A stretch of 64,000 bases of DNA from Flagellimonas chongwuensis (GCF_013376415.1 NZ_WYET01000002.1:124001-188000); one strand, 5' to 3'. Shown: positions 34,737 through 43,862, counted from the first letter of the stretch. Translations and numbers: made by a program. The notes: generated from the letters alone by a model not told the origin.

Positions 34737-35714
34737 TTACTTTGTTAATCGTATTTCTTGTGATGGAGCATTAGCAATACCTTTAATAACTGGAATTGCT
34801 TTGTTTACCAATGTGGCCATATGACCAAAATCCATTAAACTGTTCTCATCACCCACCTTATGATAATGATTAAAGTTGGTAAAGTCAAACGTACAAAATG
34901 TATGTGACGGCACTCCAAATTCTTCATGGAACGGATAATTGTCCGACCTTTGATACAAGTTAAATTCCTTGGCCGTTGGTAAAAATCCTACCAAGTTTTC
35001 TTTAGCATACTTATTGCTTACCTCGGCCAAGTTGGACATATCGTACCCCGTGATGTATACAAAATAGTCCTTCCCCTGTAAAGGAACACCAGTCATTTCA
35101 AAATTGAGCATGGTGTACAGGTTAAGATCCTGCTCTTTTAATTTTTGGGCCAGGTGCTTGGAACCCAACAAGCCTTTCTCCTCGGCACTGAACAAAGCAA
35201 AAATAAGAGTACGTTTGTTTGTTTTGTTTGTTCCAAAATACCGTGCCATTTCCAAAACCGACGTGGTACCCGATGCATTATCGTTGGCTCCATTGGCAAT
35301 ATAATCTCCATTTTCTGGCTTTATGGTCCCGATATGGTCGTAATGGGCACCTATCAAAATAAATTCATCTTTTAAATCAGGGTCGTTGCCCTCCACTACA
35401 CCCACAATATTGTAAGCAGGTTTTTTAAAATTTGAAAGTGTGTCGCGGTACGTTTCAAAATAGGGCTTGAGTCCGTAGGACTTAAAATAATTCTCAATAT
35501 ACCTAGCCGCAATTTCAATGCCTTCGCCTCCGGCCTCCCTTCCCTTAAGGTCATCGCTTGCTAAATAATTCATCATTTCACCTATGCGCTCGGCATCGGT
35601 AAAAGTTTCGCTTGATTTTGTTGTTTGAGGATTAACATCAGTGGTTTGAACAATTTTTGTAGAACCACAGCCCATCACAAAAAGTGAAACGACAACATAT
35701 AATAGTACTCTCAT
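34737..35714 (-). CDS. M28 family zinc peptidase, lipoprotein
   Basis: The 325-residue protein begins 'MRVLLYVVVSLFVMGCGSTK', with lipobox VMGC, so it is anchored in the envelope facing the periplasm or surface. The M28 two-zinc pattern is present: His and Asp in 'ILIGAHYDHIG' near residue 120, Asp in 'NGANDNASGTTSVLEMARYF' near 145, Glu pair in 'LFSAEEKGLLGSKHL' near 178 and a final His in 'FTNFNHYHKVGD'. Such enzymes are aminopeptidases. It follows the pyruvate dehydrogenase operon but is separated from it by a terminator. Confidence 0.92.
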   Translation of the reverse strand: MRVLLYVVVSLFVMGCGSTKIVQTTDVNPQTTKSSETFTDAERIGEMMNYLASDDLKGREAGGEGIEIAARYIENYFKSYGLKPYFETYRDTLSNFKKPAYNIVGVVEGNDPDLKDEFILIGAHYDHIGTIKPENGDYIANGANDNASGTTSVLEMARYFGTNKTNKRTLIFALFSAEEKGLLGSKHLAQKLKEQDLNLYTMLNFEMTGVPLQGKDYFVYITGYDMSNLAEVSNKYAKENLVGFLPTAKEFNLYQRSDNYPFHEEFGVPSHTFCTFDFTNFNHYHKVGDENSLMDFGHMATLVNKAIPVIKGIANAPSQEIRLTK

Positions 35715-35744
35715 TTTTGTTGTTTTTTGATTTTTTTTAAAGAT

Positions 35745-35775
35745 AAAAAAAGCATCCCGATAAAAGGATGCTTTT
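35745..35775 (-). terminator. Rho-independent terminator of the pdhA-pdhC operon
   Basis: On the minus strand, AAAAGCATCC / GGATGCTTTT forms a 10-bp stem with a 9-nt loop, followed by a T run. It lies 35 bp after the pdhC stop and 30 bp before the M28 peptidase start. Confidence 0.85.
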
Positions 35776-35809
35776 AAATTAATGTATTATCGAATGTATA
35801 TCGACAAAT

Positions 35810-37447
35810 CTATGCCAACATAGTCACTGGATTCTCCAAGTAAGCCCTCAAAGTCTGTAAAAACTGGGCACCAGTGGCTCCATCAACCGTTCTGTGATCA
35901 CAGGCCAAAGTTACCTTCATGGTGCTTCCAGCTACAATCTCGCCATTTTTAACCACAGGCTTATCAACGATTGCCCCTACGGATAAAATGGCAGAGTTAG
36001 GCTGATTGATAATGGAGGTAAACTCTTGAATACCGAACATTCCCAAGTTGGAAACCGTAAAGGTACTTCCTTCCATTTCATCCGGCTTGATTTTCTTGTT
36101 TCTTGCTCTTCCGGCCAAATCTTTTACTACAGTACCCAATTGGGTCAAACTCATCTGATCAGCAAATTTAATCACGGGAACCACAAGACCTTCATCTACG
36201 GCAACGGCAACCCCCATGTGAATGTGGCGCTTGTATATCATGGAATCACCATTCCATGATGTATTTACTTGCGGATGTTTTTTAAGGGCCATGGCACATG
36301 CTTTCAAAACCATATCGTTGAAAGATACCTTGGTATCCGGCAAACTGTTGATCTGTGCACGGGATGCCTTGGCATTGTCCATATCCACCTCAATGGTCAG
36401 GTAATAATGTGGTGCAGTAAATTTGGATTCTCCCAAACGCTTGGCAATCACCTTGCGCATTGTAGAGTTTTTCACTTCTTCCACACTTTCTTCACCAACT
36501 GGAAGTGCAACCGGTGCCACTGCAGGTGCAGCTTCGGTTTTTTCTGCAGCAGGAGCTGCTTGTGATGATGGTTTAAAGTTTTCTATGTCCTTCTTAACAA
36601 TTCTTCCGTTATCACCGGTTCCCTTTACATCTGCCAAATTGATGCCTTTTTCATCGGCAATCTTTTTGGCCAATGGAGAAGCGAATATGCGCTGACCATC
36701 TTGTGTAGCAGGAGCTGTTTCTTCTTTCTTGGATGATTCCTCTTTTTTCGGAGCTTCATCTTTGGATGCTTCTTTTTTAGGTGCGCTCTTAGATGAACCA
36801 CCTGATGATTTCGCATTCAAAACAGCATCAACATCCGTTCCTTCTGGGCCAATAATGGCCAAAAGGGAATCCACAGGAGCTCCTTCGCCTTCTTGGATAC
36901 CGATATGCAGCAAAGTTCCCGAGTAGAACGATTCGAATTCCATAGTGGCCTTATCCGTTTCGATTTCGGCCAAGATATCTCCTTCTTCCACTTTATCCCC
37001 AACACTCTTCAACCAACTTGCAACTGTTCCTTCCTCCATGGTATCACTCAATCGGGGCATGGTCACGATTTCCACTCCTTCGGGAATATCTGCTGGCTCA
37101 CTAGTTTCAGTTTCTGATGCTGTATCGTCTTCTGGTTCCGATGAACTTTCCTCTTTTGATGCTTCCGATGAGCTTCCCGAGCCGTTCAACAGACTGGAAA
37201 TGTCCTCACCTTCTTCACCGATTATGGCCAAAAGTGAATCAACCGGGGCACCATCACCTTCCTCGATTCCTATGTGGAGCAAAGTTCCTTCATGAAAAGA
37301 TTCGAATTCCATGGTGGCTTTGTCCGTTTCGATTTCAGCCAAAATATCTCCTTCTTCTACCTTGTCCCCTACTTTCTTGAGCCATTTTGCCACGGTTCCT
37401 TCTTCCATGGTATCGCTCAATCTAGGCATGTTGATTACTTCTGCCAT
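35810..37447 (-). CDS. pdhC: Pyruvate dehydrogenase E2, dihydrolipoamide acetyltransferase
   Basis: The 545-residue protein has two lipoyl domains (about residues 1-80 and 125-205) with lipoyl Lys43 and Lys166 in identical 'EIETDKATMEFES' contexts, acidic and Ser/Glu/Lys-rich linkers, an E1/E3-binding domain at about 253-290 ('IFASPLAKKIADEKGINLAD') and the catalytic acetyltransferase core ending in 'LACDHRTVDGATGAQFLQTL', with the active His. The two lipoyl domains are nearly identical, pointing to a recent or homogenised duplication. It transfers acetyl groups to CoA. The gene is four bases after pdhA; E1-beta is not adjacent. Confidence 0.97.
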   Translation of the reverse strand: MAEVINMPRLSDTMEEGTVAKWLKKVGDKVEEGDILAEIETDKATMEFESFHEGTLLHIGIEEGDGAPVDSLLAIIGEEGEDISSLLNGSGSSSEASKEESSSEPEDDTASETETSEPADIPEGVEIVTMPRLSDTMEEGTVASWLKSVGDKVEEGDILAEIETDKATMEFESFYSGTLLHIGIQEGEGAPVDSLLAIIGPEGTDVDAVLNAKSSGGSSKSAPKKEASKDEAPKKEESSKKEETAPATQDGQRIFASPLAKKIADEKGINLADVKGTGDNGRIVKKDIENFKPSSQAAPAAEKTEAAPAVAPVALPVGEESVEEVKNSTMRKVIAKRLGESKFTAPHYYLTIEVDMDNAKASRAQINSLPDTKVSFNDMVLKACAMALKKHPQVNTSWNGDSMIYKRHIHMGVAVAVDEGLVVPVIKFADQMSLTQLGTVVKDLAGRARNKKIKPDEMEGSTFTVSNLGMFGIQEFTSIINQPNSAILSVGAIVDKPVVKNGEIVAGSTMKVTLACDHRTVDGATGAQFLQTLRAYLENPVTMLA

Positions 37448-37451
37448 CTAA

Positions 37452-38450
37452 TTATAATTTATGTTGTAAAAATGGATAGTCTTCTTGCTCGTAAACGGTG
37501 TCGTACAATTGCTCTTTTGGTGGGAAATCAGATTCTTCAGCGAACTTCTCACATTCTTTCACAAGGTCCTTCACCTTTTTATCGATTTGTTTTAAATCGT
37601 CCTCGGATGCATATCCTTTCTCAAGGATCACATCTTTGACCTGAGTGATCGGATCTATCTTTTTATACTCTTCAACTTCTTCTTTAGTTCGGTAATGCTG
37701 TGCATCGGACATGGAATGTCCTCGGTACCTGTAGGTCTTCATCTCCAAGAAGGTTGGCCCTCCTCCTGTACGGGCGCGCTCAATCGCCTTGTCCATTTCC
37801 TTTGCAACTATAGCAGGATCCATTCCGTCCACAGGGCTACAAGGCATTTCGTAACCAAGACCCAATTTCCAGATTTCCGTGGAATGTGAAGTACGCGCCA
37901 CAGAGGTTCCCATGGCATATCCGTTGTTCTCACAAATAAAAACTACGGGTAATTGCCACAACATGGCCAAATTGAAGGCCTCGTGAAGCGAACCTTGTCT
38001 TACGGCACCATCACCCATATAACAAAGGGTTACAGAATCTCTTTTAAAGTACTTGTCGCCAAATGCCAACCCGGCACCCAATGGAATTTGTCCCCCTACG
38101 ATTCCGTGTCCACCATAAAAACGGTGTTCTTTAGAGAAAATATGCATGGAACCACCCATACCTTTCGAGGTTCCGGTGACCTTGCCGTAAAGCTCGGCCA
38201 TAACCCGTCTAGGGTCAACCCCCATTCCAATCGGCTGAACGTGATTTCGGTAAGCGGTGATCATCCTGTCCTTTTCGAGGTCCATGGCGTGCAATGCGCC
38301 GGCAAGCACCGCTTCTTGACCATTGTACAGGTGCAAGAAACCTCTAACTTTTTGTTGAATATATACGGCGGCCAGTTTATCCTCGAACTTTCTCCAGAAA
38401 TACATGTCCTCGTACCATTTAAGGTAAACTTCTTTGGTGATTTTTTTCAT
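37452..38450 (-). CDS. pdhA: Pyruvate dehydrogenase E1 component, alpha subunit
   Basis: This 332-residue subunit carries the thiamine diphosphate motif GDG...NN: 'VTLCYMGDGAVRQGSLHEAF' and 'VFICENNGYAMGTSVARTSH'. It also has 'GGHGIVGGQIPLGAGLAFGD' near residue 115 and the phosphorylation-loop-like 'KTYRYRGHSMSDAQHYRTKE' near 245. It decarboxylates pyruvate together with E1-beta, which must be encoded elsewhere. Four bases separate it from pdhC, and a minus-strand terminator follows pdhC. Length is normal for the split E1 type. Confidence 0.97.
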   Translation of the reverse strand: MKKITKEVYLKWYEDMYFWRKFEDKLAAVYIQQKVRGFLHLYNGQEAVLAGALHAMDLEKDRMITAYRNHVQPIGMGVDPRRVMAELYGKVTGTSKGMGGSMHIFSKEHRFYGGHGIVGGQIPLGAGLAFGDKYFKRDSVTLCYMGDGAVRQGSLHEAFNLAMLWQLPVVFICENNGYAMGTSVARTSHSTEIWKLGLGYEMPCSPVDGMDPAIVAKEMDKAIERARTGGGPTFLEMKTYRYRGHSMSDAQHYRTKEEVEEYKKIDPITQVKDVILEKGYASEDDLKQIDKKVKDLVKECEKFAEESDFPPKEQLYDTVYEQEDYPFLQHKL

Positions 38451-38530
38451 CTACTGTTGTATTAAATGAATTTCCCCTGCGTAGGGAAGAGCAAAAATAC
38501 ATATATATCTGTTTTGGAAAAAGAATTGAA

Positions 38531-39022
38531 TTAAGAATCGCCCAAAAATGAGCTATTGAATGCCAATGGTAGAATATCGGCCATAGAATTACATTTGTAA
38601 ACAGGTCCGGTTTCCGAACTTAACAATAGTGAGATTGGTGATTGCTGTTTTTGCTCGTATTCAATTATAGATTGTCTGCAGTTACCACAGGGAGCTGCGG
38701 GCGAACTTACCCCATCCTTGGACGATGAAGCACAGATAGCAATAGTTTTTACGGCCATACCGGGATATTTTGCTCCTGCATGAAAAATGGCCACACGCTC
38801 GGCACAAAGACCGGCAGGATATGAGGCATTCTCCTGATTACTTCCAATAATCACTTCCCCATTTTCCAGCAATACCGCGGCACCTACTCTAAACTTGGAG
38901 TAAGGAGCATAGGCATTCTCCCTAGCCTTGGAAGCTTCATATAACAATTTTTGTTCGTTTTGTGACAACTCCGATGCATCGTCAAAAACTAAAAGCTCAA
39001 AACCGATTTTCTTTTTTTCCAT
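38531..39022 (-). CDS. cdd: Cytidine deaminase
   Basis: The 163-residue enzyme starts 'MEKKKIGFELLVFDDASELS'. A longer upstream frame runs through the porV terminator and is not used. The zinc motifs are 'YPAGLCAERVAIFHAGAKYP' (Cys and Glu) and 'PAAPCGNCRQSI' (two Cys), typical of the tetrameric homonucleotide form. It deaminates cytidine and deoxycytidine for pyrimidine salvage. It lies between the porV terminator and the pdhA gene on the minus strand and may feed into pdhA, which starts 80 bp later. Confidence 0.95.
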   Translation of the reverse strand: MEKKKIGFELLVFDDASELSQNEQKLLYEASKARENAYAPYSKFRVGAAVLLENGEVIIGSNQENASYPAGLCAERVAIFHAGAKYPGMAVKTIAICASSSKDGVSSPAAPCGNCRQSIIEYEQKQQSPISLLLSSETGPVYKCNSMADILPLAFNSSFLGDS

Positions 39023-39051
39023 ACCATCTTTTGGATATACCCAAAAATAAA

Positions 39052-39076
39052 AAAACCTGCCCAACGGACAGGTTTT
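39052..39076 (-). terminator. Rho-independent terminator of porV
   Basis: On the minus strand the stem AAAACCTG / CAGGTTTT encloses a partly paired loop and continues into a T run. It is 23 bp after the porV stop and 30 bp before the cdd start codon. Confidence 0.85.
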
Positions 39077-39098
39077 CAATTATATATTTTAATACGAA

Positions 39099-40244
39099 CT
39101 AATCGTTGTAGAACTCTTCACCCAAATTAAAGGTAAGCGAAAATCGCAATGTGTTTTCCAATGGATTTCTGACCTGAGAGGTTGAGAATAAATAGGAAAG
39201 GTCTATTTGTGTTGATTTGAATTTGAAACCTGCTCCCAACGTAAAGAATTTTCTGGAGCCTTTTTCTTCACTTTCATTAAAATATCCGCTTCGCAACATA
39301 AAAGCTTCCCTAAACCGATACTCTGCACCAAGTGCCCAAGTCACCTCTTTCAATTCCTCGCTGAAACCATCTGGTGCATCACCGAACGACTCGAAGACTC
39401 CATTAAAGAAACCAATGCTTTGGTATTCATTATTGTCCTCTGTTCCAATCACTCCATCCCCATTAAAATCCCTCGGTGTAGGCACCAAAAGTTTATTGAA
39501 CTCCGTACTGATGGCCAAAACATTGTCTTGGTCAAAGATAAAATCAAAACCTCCCCCAAATTTAAGGTTCGTGGGCAAAAAATCTCCTGGGCTATTTGGG
39601 TCATACTGTACCTTCCCTCCCAAATTGGAAATATTGAAACCAAACCTCCAACGACCATCAAAATTGTTATATGCGATTTCCCTAGAACGGAAAAAACCAG
39701 CAATATCCACTCCAAATGCTATAGCAGCGCGAGAATCCTGTGTCCCATCCTGAAGCTTTAAATCAGAACTGACAAACCGACCGCCGACTGCCATAGAAAA
39801 TGTCTGGCTCAATTTCAGTGAATACGACCCATCCAAGGCAAATTCATTGGGACTCACTAAGGTTCCTGGATCATTAATTGCCTGACGCAGCTCTATATCA
39901 CCCAAACCAAAATAACGAATAGTGAATGCAAAAGCACTACGATCATTGAGTTTATTGAAATAGTTTGCGCTTAAAAGTGAAACATCATTTATAATAGTTT
40001 CCAAATATGGAGTATAACTCACACCTATCCCTGTCTTTTGTGTAGCAAAAGCATACTTAGCGGGGTTCCATTGTTGAGAATAAGCATCAAAAGACGTTGC
40101 AACGCCCATATCTCCCATACCGGATGCCCTCGCATCTGCGGATATCGTTAAAAATGGAACGGCTGTAGTGATTTCTCTATCCCGCTGTGCGCTCATCCAT
40201 TGGGCTACGGTAAGCAACACGACCAATACGAGTAACTTTCTCAT
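39099..40244 (-). CDS. porV: Type IX secretion system outer membrane protein PorV (LptO)
   Basis: The 381-residue protein has a signal peptide (MRKLLVLVVLLTVAQWMSA) and the PorV pattern 'ITTAVPFLTISADARASGMG' then DMGVAT, followed by beta-barrel segments and a C-terminal strand ending 'LRFSLTFNLGEEFYND'. PorV carries cargo from the SprA translocon to the sortase PorU at the cell surface. It is divergent from gldJ with a 362-bp gap. In Flavobacterium johnsoniae porU lies between gldJ and porV; here porU is absent from this position. A terminator follows immediately. Confidence 0.95.
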   Translation of the reverse strand: MRKLLVLVVLLTVAQWMSAQRDREITTAVPFLTISADARASGMGDMGVATSFDAYSQQWNPAKYAFATQKTGIGVSYTPYLETIINDVSLLSANYFNKLNDRSAFAFTIRYFGLGDIELRQAINDPGTLVSPNEFALDGSYSLKLSQTFSMAVGGRFVSSDLKLQDGTQDSRAAIAFGVDIAGFFRSREIAYNNFDGRWRFGFNISNLGGKVQYDPNSPGDFLPTNLKFGGGFDFIFDQDNVLAISTEFNKLLVPTPRDFNGDGVIGTEDNNEYQSIGFFNGVFESFGDAPDGFSEELKEVTWALGAEYRFREAFMLRSGYFNESEEKGSRKFFTLGAGFKFKSTQIDLSYLFSTSQVRNPLENTLRFSLTFNLGEEFYND

Positions 40245-40606
40245 TCTAAGTATTTAGCGTTTAGTAAAGTTATTTAATCCAAAACAATTCTTTTGGACTT
40301 ATTACACATAAACGGTCTTTTGAGGAAATTCTTATATAGAAGTACATATTTCTAAATATATGGGCATACGGGTCTCCTTAATAATTATATAAAAGTCAAA
40401 AAAACAACCTCTTCATACTATTTTGTAACCTTCACCGTTAGTGAAGTGTGACATGCTGTAATTTTTGCATGTCAGAAATATTTGATGAGCACAAAATATA
40501 TTGGTAAAAACACCGTTCTAATGCCATCGAAAGATTTAAAAAATCAAAACAAATCGAAGATACTGAGGGTTAAAGCCCTGAGATTTAAAGTACTCAAGCC
40601 CAAATT
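40245..40606. promoter_or_regulatory. Divergent porV-gldJ intergenic region with inverted repeats
   Basis: This 362-bp non-coding stretch must hold the promoters of porV (minus) and gldJ (plus). Two dyads stand side by side: TTCAC-CGTTA-GTGAA at 40431-40445 and TGACATGC / GCATGTCA with a 10-base spacer at 40449-40474. They could be operators or form RNA hairpins in the gldJ leader, which would be over 100 nt long if transcription starts upstream. No open frame longer than about 10 codons is convincing and I see no porU remnant. Confidence 0.5.
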
Positions 40607-42259
40607 ATGAAAAAACACTTAATTAAAGTTGTACTTTCTTGCGCCGTAGTGATGGGAAGTTTTTCCAGTTGTAAAAACTCTTCCTCATCAAAGAATGTCT
40701 CCAGAGCCACTGGTTGGAAAATTAATGCCAAAGAAGGAGGTTTTCAATACAATTCGGATTTTAAAGAGCAAGAAACTCCTCCAGGAACCGTATTTGTAGA
40801 GGGTGGAACTTTTACCAAAGGTAAAGTCCAGGACGACATTATGCATGATTGGAACAACACGCCTACACAACAGCACGTGCAATCATTCTACATGGATGAG
40901 ACCGAAGTAACCAATGTGATGTACCTTGAATATTTGGATTACCTGAAGGCGGTATACCCACCGGACGACCCAAAATATGCAAATATTTACGAAGGTGCCC
41001 TACCGGATACCTTGGTATGGAGAAACCGATTGGGCTTTAACGAAACAATGACCAACAACTACCTTAGGCATCCTGCCTATGCGGAGTATCCTGTTGTAGG
41101 TGTAAATTGGGTACAGGCTACTCAATACGCCGAATGGAGAACCGATAGGGTAAACGAAGTAATGTTGGAAAGAGAGGGCTACCTTGCCGACGACACCAAA
41201 TACAAAGTATTGAATGGGGATTTGGAAGGCACTTTTAGTACAGAGGCCTACTTGAACAACCCTGAATCCGTTTATGGAGGTGAAATTGATTCACTTCAAG
41301 GAAAACAGAAAAAAGATTCTATAAACTCTTTTGCCAAGAGAAGTAGCGGTGTAATCATGCCAGAGTATAGATTACCTACTGAAACCGAATGGGAATATGC
41401 TGCTCAGGCACTTGTAGGAACAAGAGAATATAACAACTACAGAGGTAGAAAAAAATATCCTTGGGAAGGTGATTATACCCGAAACGGTCAACGTGTGGGC
41501 AGAGGGGACCAATTGGCCAACTTTAAACAAGGAAAAGGTGATTACGGCGGTATTGCCGGATGGTCCGATGATGGTGCCGACATCACAGGTCAAGTAAAAT
41601 CATACAAACCTAACGACTTTGGTCTTTACGACATGGCCGGTAACGTAAACGAATGGGTTGCCGATGTGTATCGCCCAATAGTTGATGATGAAATCAGTGA
41701 CTTCAACTATTACCGTGGAAACGTTTTCATGAAAAAAGCCATCGGTGAGGATGGAAAAGTTGAAGTATTGAGAGATGAAATTGTATACGACACCTTGCCA
41801 AACGGTAAAATCGTAGCCATCAACCTTCCTGGAGAAATCAAAGAAGTTGCAGTGACAGAGGAAGAAACCTACCTAAGAACAAACTTCGATAAAAGTGATA
41901 ACAGAGGATTTAGAGATGGAGACCCAGGGTCGTCAAGATTCTTTAACCGCTTTAGCGAAGAGGATGGAGATACCCAAAAAATGTACGATTCTCCAAAGCA
42001 CCAGGTTGAGCGCAACGAGGATGGTGAGATTGTTCGCCAATATGACGAATCCAATTACAGAACATCTTTGATCAACAACGAGGTCCGCGTATATAAAGGT
42101 GGATCATGGAGAGACCGCGCTTACTGGTTGGACCCTGCACAGCGTAGATATTTGCCACAATATATGGCAACAGACGATATCGGCTTTAGATGTGCCATGT
42201 CCAGAGTTGGATCTAAATCCAGATCTAAAAAGACCGTACGTCACAAAAAAGCGAGATAA
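40607..42259 (+). CDS. gldJ: Gliding motility lipoprotein GldJ
   Basis: The 550-residue protein begins 'MKKHLIKVVLSCAVVMGSFS' followed by SCKNSSSS, with a lipobox ending at Cys22. It has an FGE-sulfatase (formylglycine-enzyme-like) fold: 'PPGTVFVEGGTFTKGKVQDD', 'FYMDETEVTNVMYLEYLDYL', 'YRLPTETEWEYAAQALVGTR' near residue 255, 'GLYDMAGNVNEWVADVYRP' near 345 and a C-terminal 'VYKGGSWRDRAYWLDPAQRR'. GldJ, with GldK, is needed for gliding and type IX secretion. The tail is basic. A very strong terminator follows 20 bp after the stop, just before murF. Confidence 0.96.
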   Translation: MKKHLIKVVLSCAVVMGSFSSCKNSSSSKNVSRATGWKINAKEGGFQYNSDFKEQETPPGTVFVEGGTFTKGKVQDDIMHDWNNTPTQQHVQSFYMDETEVTNVMYLEYLDYLKAVYPPDDPKYANIYEGALPDTLVWRNRLGFNETMTNNYLRHPAYAEYPVVGVNWVQATQYAEWRTDRVNEVMLEREGYLADDTKYKVLNGDLEGTFSTEAYLNNPESVYGGEIDSLQGKQKKDSINSFAKRSSGVIMPEYRLPTETEWEYAAQALVGTREYNNYRGRKKYPWEGDYTRNGQRVGRGDQLANFKQGKGDYGGIAGWSDDGADITGQVKSYKPNDFGLYDMAGNVNEWVADVYRPIVDDEISDFNYYRGNVFMKKAIGEDGKVEVLRDEIVYDTLPNGKIVAINLPGEIKEVAVTEEETYLRTNFDKSDNRGFRDGDPGSSRFFNRFSEEDGDTQKMYDSPKHQVERNEDGEIVRQYDESNYRTSLINNEVRVYKGGSWRDRAYWLDPAQRRYLPQYMATDDIGFRCAMSRVGSKSRSKKTVRHKKAR

Positions 42260-42278
42260 AAAACTTCTTGAGTATTTT

Positions 42279-42313
42279 AAAAGCCCCGGCCAAAAAGGTC
42301 GGGGCTTTTTTTT
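42279..42313 (+). terminator. Strong rho-independent terminator between gldJ and murF
   Basis: The stem AAAAGCCCCGGCC / GGTCGGGGCTTTT (one G-U pair) with an AAAAA loop is followed by eight or more T. The murF ATG lies only 12 bp past the T run, leaving little room for a separate promoter. Confidence 0.92.
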
Positions 42314-42324
42314 ATCTTCGATTT

Positions 42325-43599
42325 ATGACGATGAAAGAATTGCACGCTCTATTTTTAGAGCATCCCCATATATGTACGGACACGAGGAAAATTACCGAAA
42401 ACTCTCTGTTCTTTGCCTTAAAAGGCCCAAATTTTAATGGCAATGCTTTTGCAAAAGATGCATTGGACAAAGGTGCTGCATACGCCATTATTGATGAGGA
42501 AGAATTCAAAACTTCGGATAGGCTTCTTTTATTTGAAGATGTTTTGACCACTTTGCAACAGTTGGCAACGTTCCATAGAAATTATTCAAGGGCCAGAATT
42601 GTATCGCTAACGGGAAGTAACGGAAAGACCACTACCAAAGAACTTATCAACGCTGTTCTCTCTAAAAAATATAGCACTATAGCCACCAGGGGCAACCTTA
42701 ACAACCATATCGGGGTTCCTTTGACCTTGCTGTCCATAAAAGAAGACACCGAGATTGCCATTGTTGAAATGGGTGCCAACCACAAAAAGGAAATTGAATC
42801 ACTCTGCAACATTGCCCAGCCCGACTTTGGTTACATCACCAATTTCGGAAAGGCCCATTTAGAAGGCTTCGGAGGTGTGGAAGGGGTAATTCAAGGAAAA
42901 AGCGAACTCTACGATTATTTAATCGGCCACGACAAATATGTTTTCTTGAATGCCGACGACGACATTCAGAAGGAAAAGTTAGCGAACTACACCAAAAAAA
43001 TGGGCTTCAGCACCAGTGACCATCAATTTTACAATATAAAGTTCCTTGGGGCCGACCCTTATGTCTCACTGGAGGTAGAAGGAATAGAAATACAGACACA
43101 ATTGGTCGGCAAATACAACTTCCCGAATTGTTGCTCGGCTATATTGATGGGAAAATATTTTAATGTAGCTATTGAAGATATCAAATCGGCCATTGAAGGT
43201 TACCGACCAGAGAACAACAGGTCCCAATTACTTTCAAAGAATGGGTTCGACATTATTCTCGATGCCTACAATGCCAATCCGACCAGTATGAAAGCTGCTT
43301 TGGAAAACTTCAATTTAATGAAGGCCAAAAGAAAGACCTTGATTATTGGCGATATGTTTGAACTTGGAAGCACAGCGGCCGAAGAGCATCAGGCCATTGC
43401 AAATTTTGCCAACGAACTCCAATTTGATGAAACATACCTGGTTGGTGAAAATTTCTATGCGACCAAAACATCTTTGAACAAATTCAAATCGTTTGATGCC
43501 CTAAAGGAACACTTGATAAAGAATCCTTTGGAAAAAGCATCAATGCTCATAAAAGGTTCAAGGGGAATGGCTCTGGAGCGGGTATTGGAGGTGTTATGA
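42325..43599 (+). CDS. murF: UDP-N-acetylmuramoyl-tripeptide--D-alanyl-D-alanine ligase MurF
   Basis: This 424-residue Mur ligase starts 'MTMKELHALFLEHPHICTDT', with a second ATG two codons later. It has 'DTRKITENSLFFALKGPNFN' near residue 20, the P-loop 'SLTGSNGKTTTKELINAVLS' near 94, 'NLNNHIGVPLTLLSI' near 125 and the C-terminal domain 'ILDAYNANPTSMKAALENFN' near 310. It adds D-Ala-D-Ala to the UDP-MurNAc tripeptide in the cytoplasm. The start lies just after the gldJ terminator, so its expression may depend on read-through or on a promoter overlapping the terminator. Confidence 0.96.
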   Translation: MTMKELHALFLEHPHICTDTRKITENSLFFALKGPNFNGNAFAKDALDKGAAYAIIDEEEFKTSDRLLLFEDVLTTLQQLATFHRNYSRARIVSLTGSNGKTTTKELINAVLSKKYSTIATRGNLNNHIGVPLTLLSIKEDTEIAIVEMGANHKKEIESLCNIAQPDFGYITNFGKAHLEGFGGVEGVIQGKSELYDYLIGHDKYVFLNADDDIQKEKLANYTKKMGFSTSDHQFYNIKFLGADPYVSLEVEGIEIQTQLVGKYNFPNCCSAILMGKYFNVAIEDIKSAIEGYRPENNRSQLLSKNGFDIILDAYNANPTSMKAALENFNLMKAKRKTLIIGDMFELGSTAAEEHQAIANFANELQFDETYLVGENFYATKTSLNKFKSFDALKEHLIKNPLEKASMLIKGSRGMALERVLEVL

Positions 43600-43655
43600 T
43601 TGGTTGTTATCGTTTATAAAACCATGAATCCGAATTTTTCTGTGCCACATTACCA

Positions 43656-43862
43656 TCATTTTGTGGAAACGAGAAGCTCCCTGACATCCACATCCAAGGC
43701 TTTTGCGATTTGAAACAATGTTTCAACCCTTGGTTGCATATCATTCCTGCACCATTTTGAAACAGTATTTGTATTCATATCCAATTCATCTGCCAGCCAA
43801 TTATTGGTTTTTCCCTTTTCAGCTAACACCGCTTTAATTCTATTAAAAAATGGTTTATCCAT
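43656..43862 (-). CDS. Small XRE family helix-turn-helix regulator
   Basis: The 68-residue protein consists of one HTH_3 domain: 'FFNRIKAVLAEKGKTNNWLA' then DELDMNTNTVSKWCRND and 'QPRVETLFQIAKALDVDVRE'. It is basic enough for DNA binding and has no sensor domain. Single-domain XRE proteins are often autoregulatory. It is convergent with murF (56 bp between stops) and divergent from a small coiled-coil gene across 166 bp, so it may regulate that gene. Confidence 0.88.
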   Translation of the reverse strand: MDKPFFNRIKAVLAEKGKTNNWLADELDMNTNTVSKWCRNDMQPRVETLFQIAKALDVDVRELLVSTK

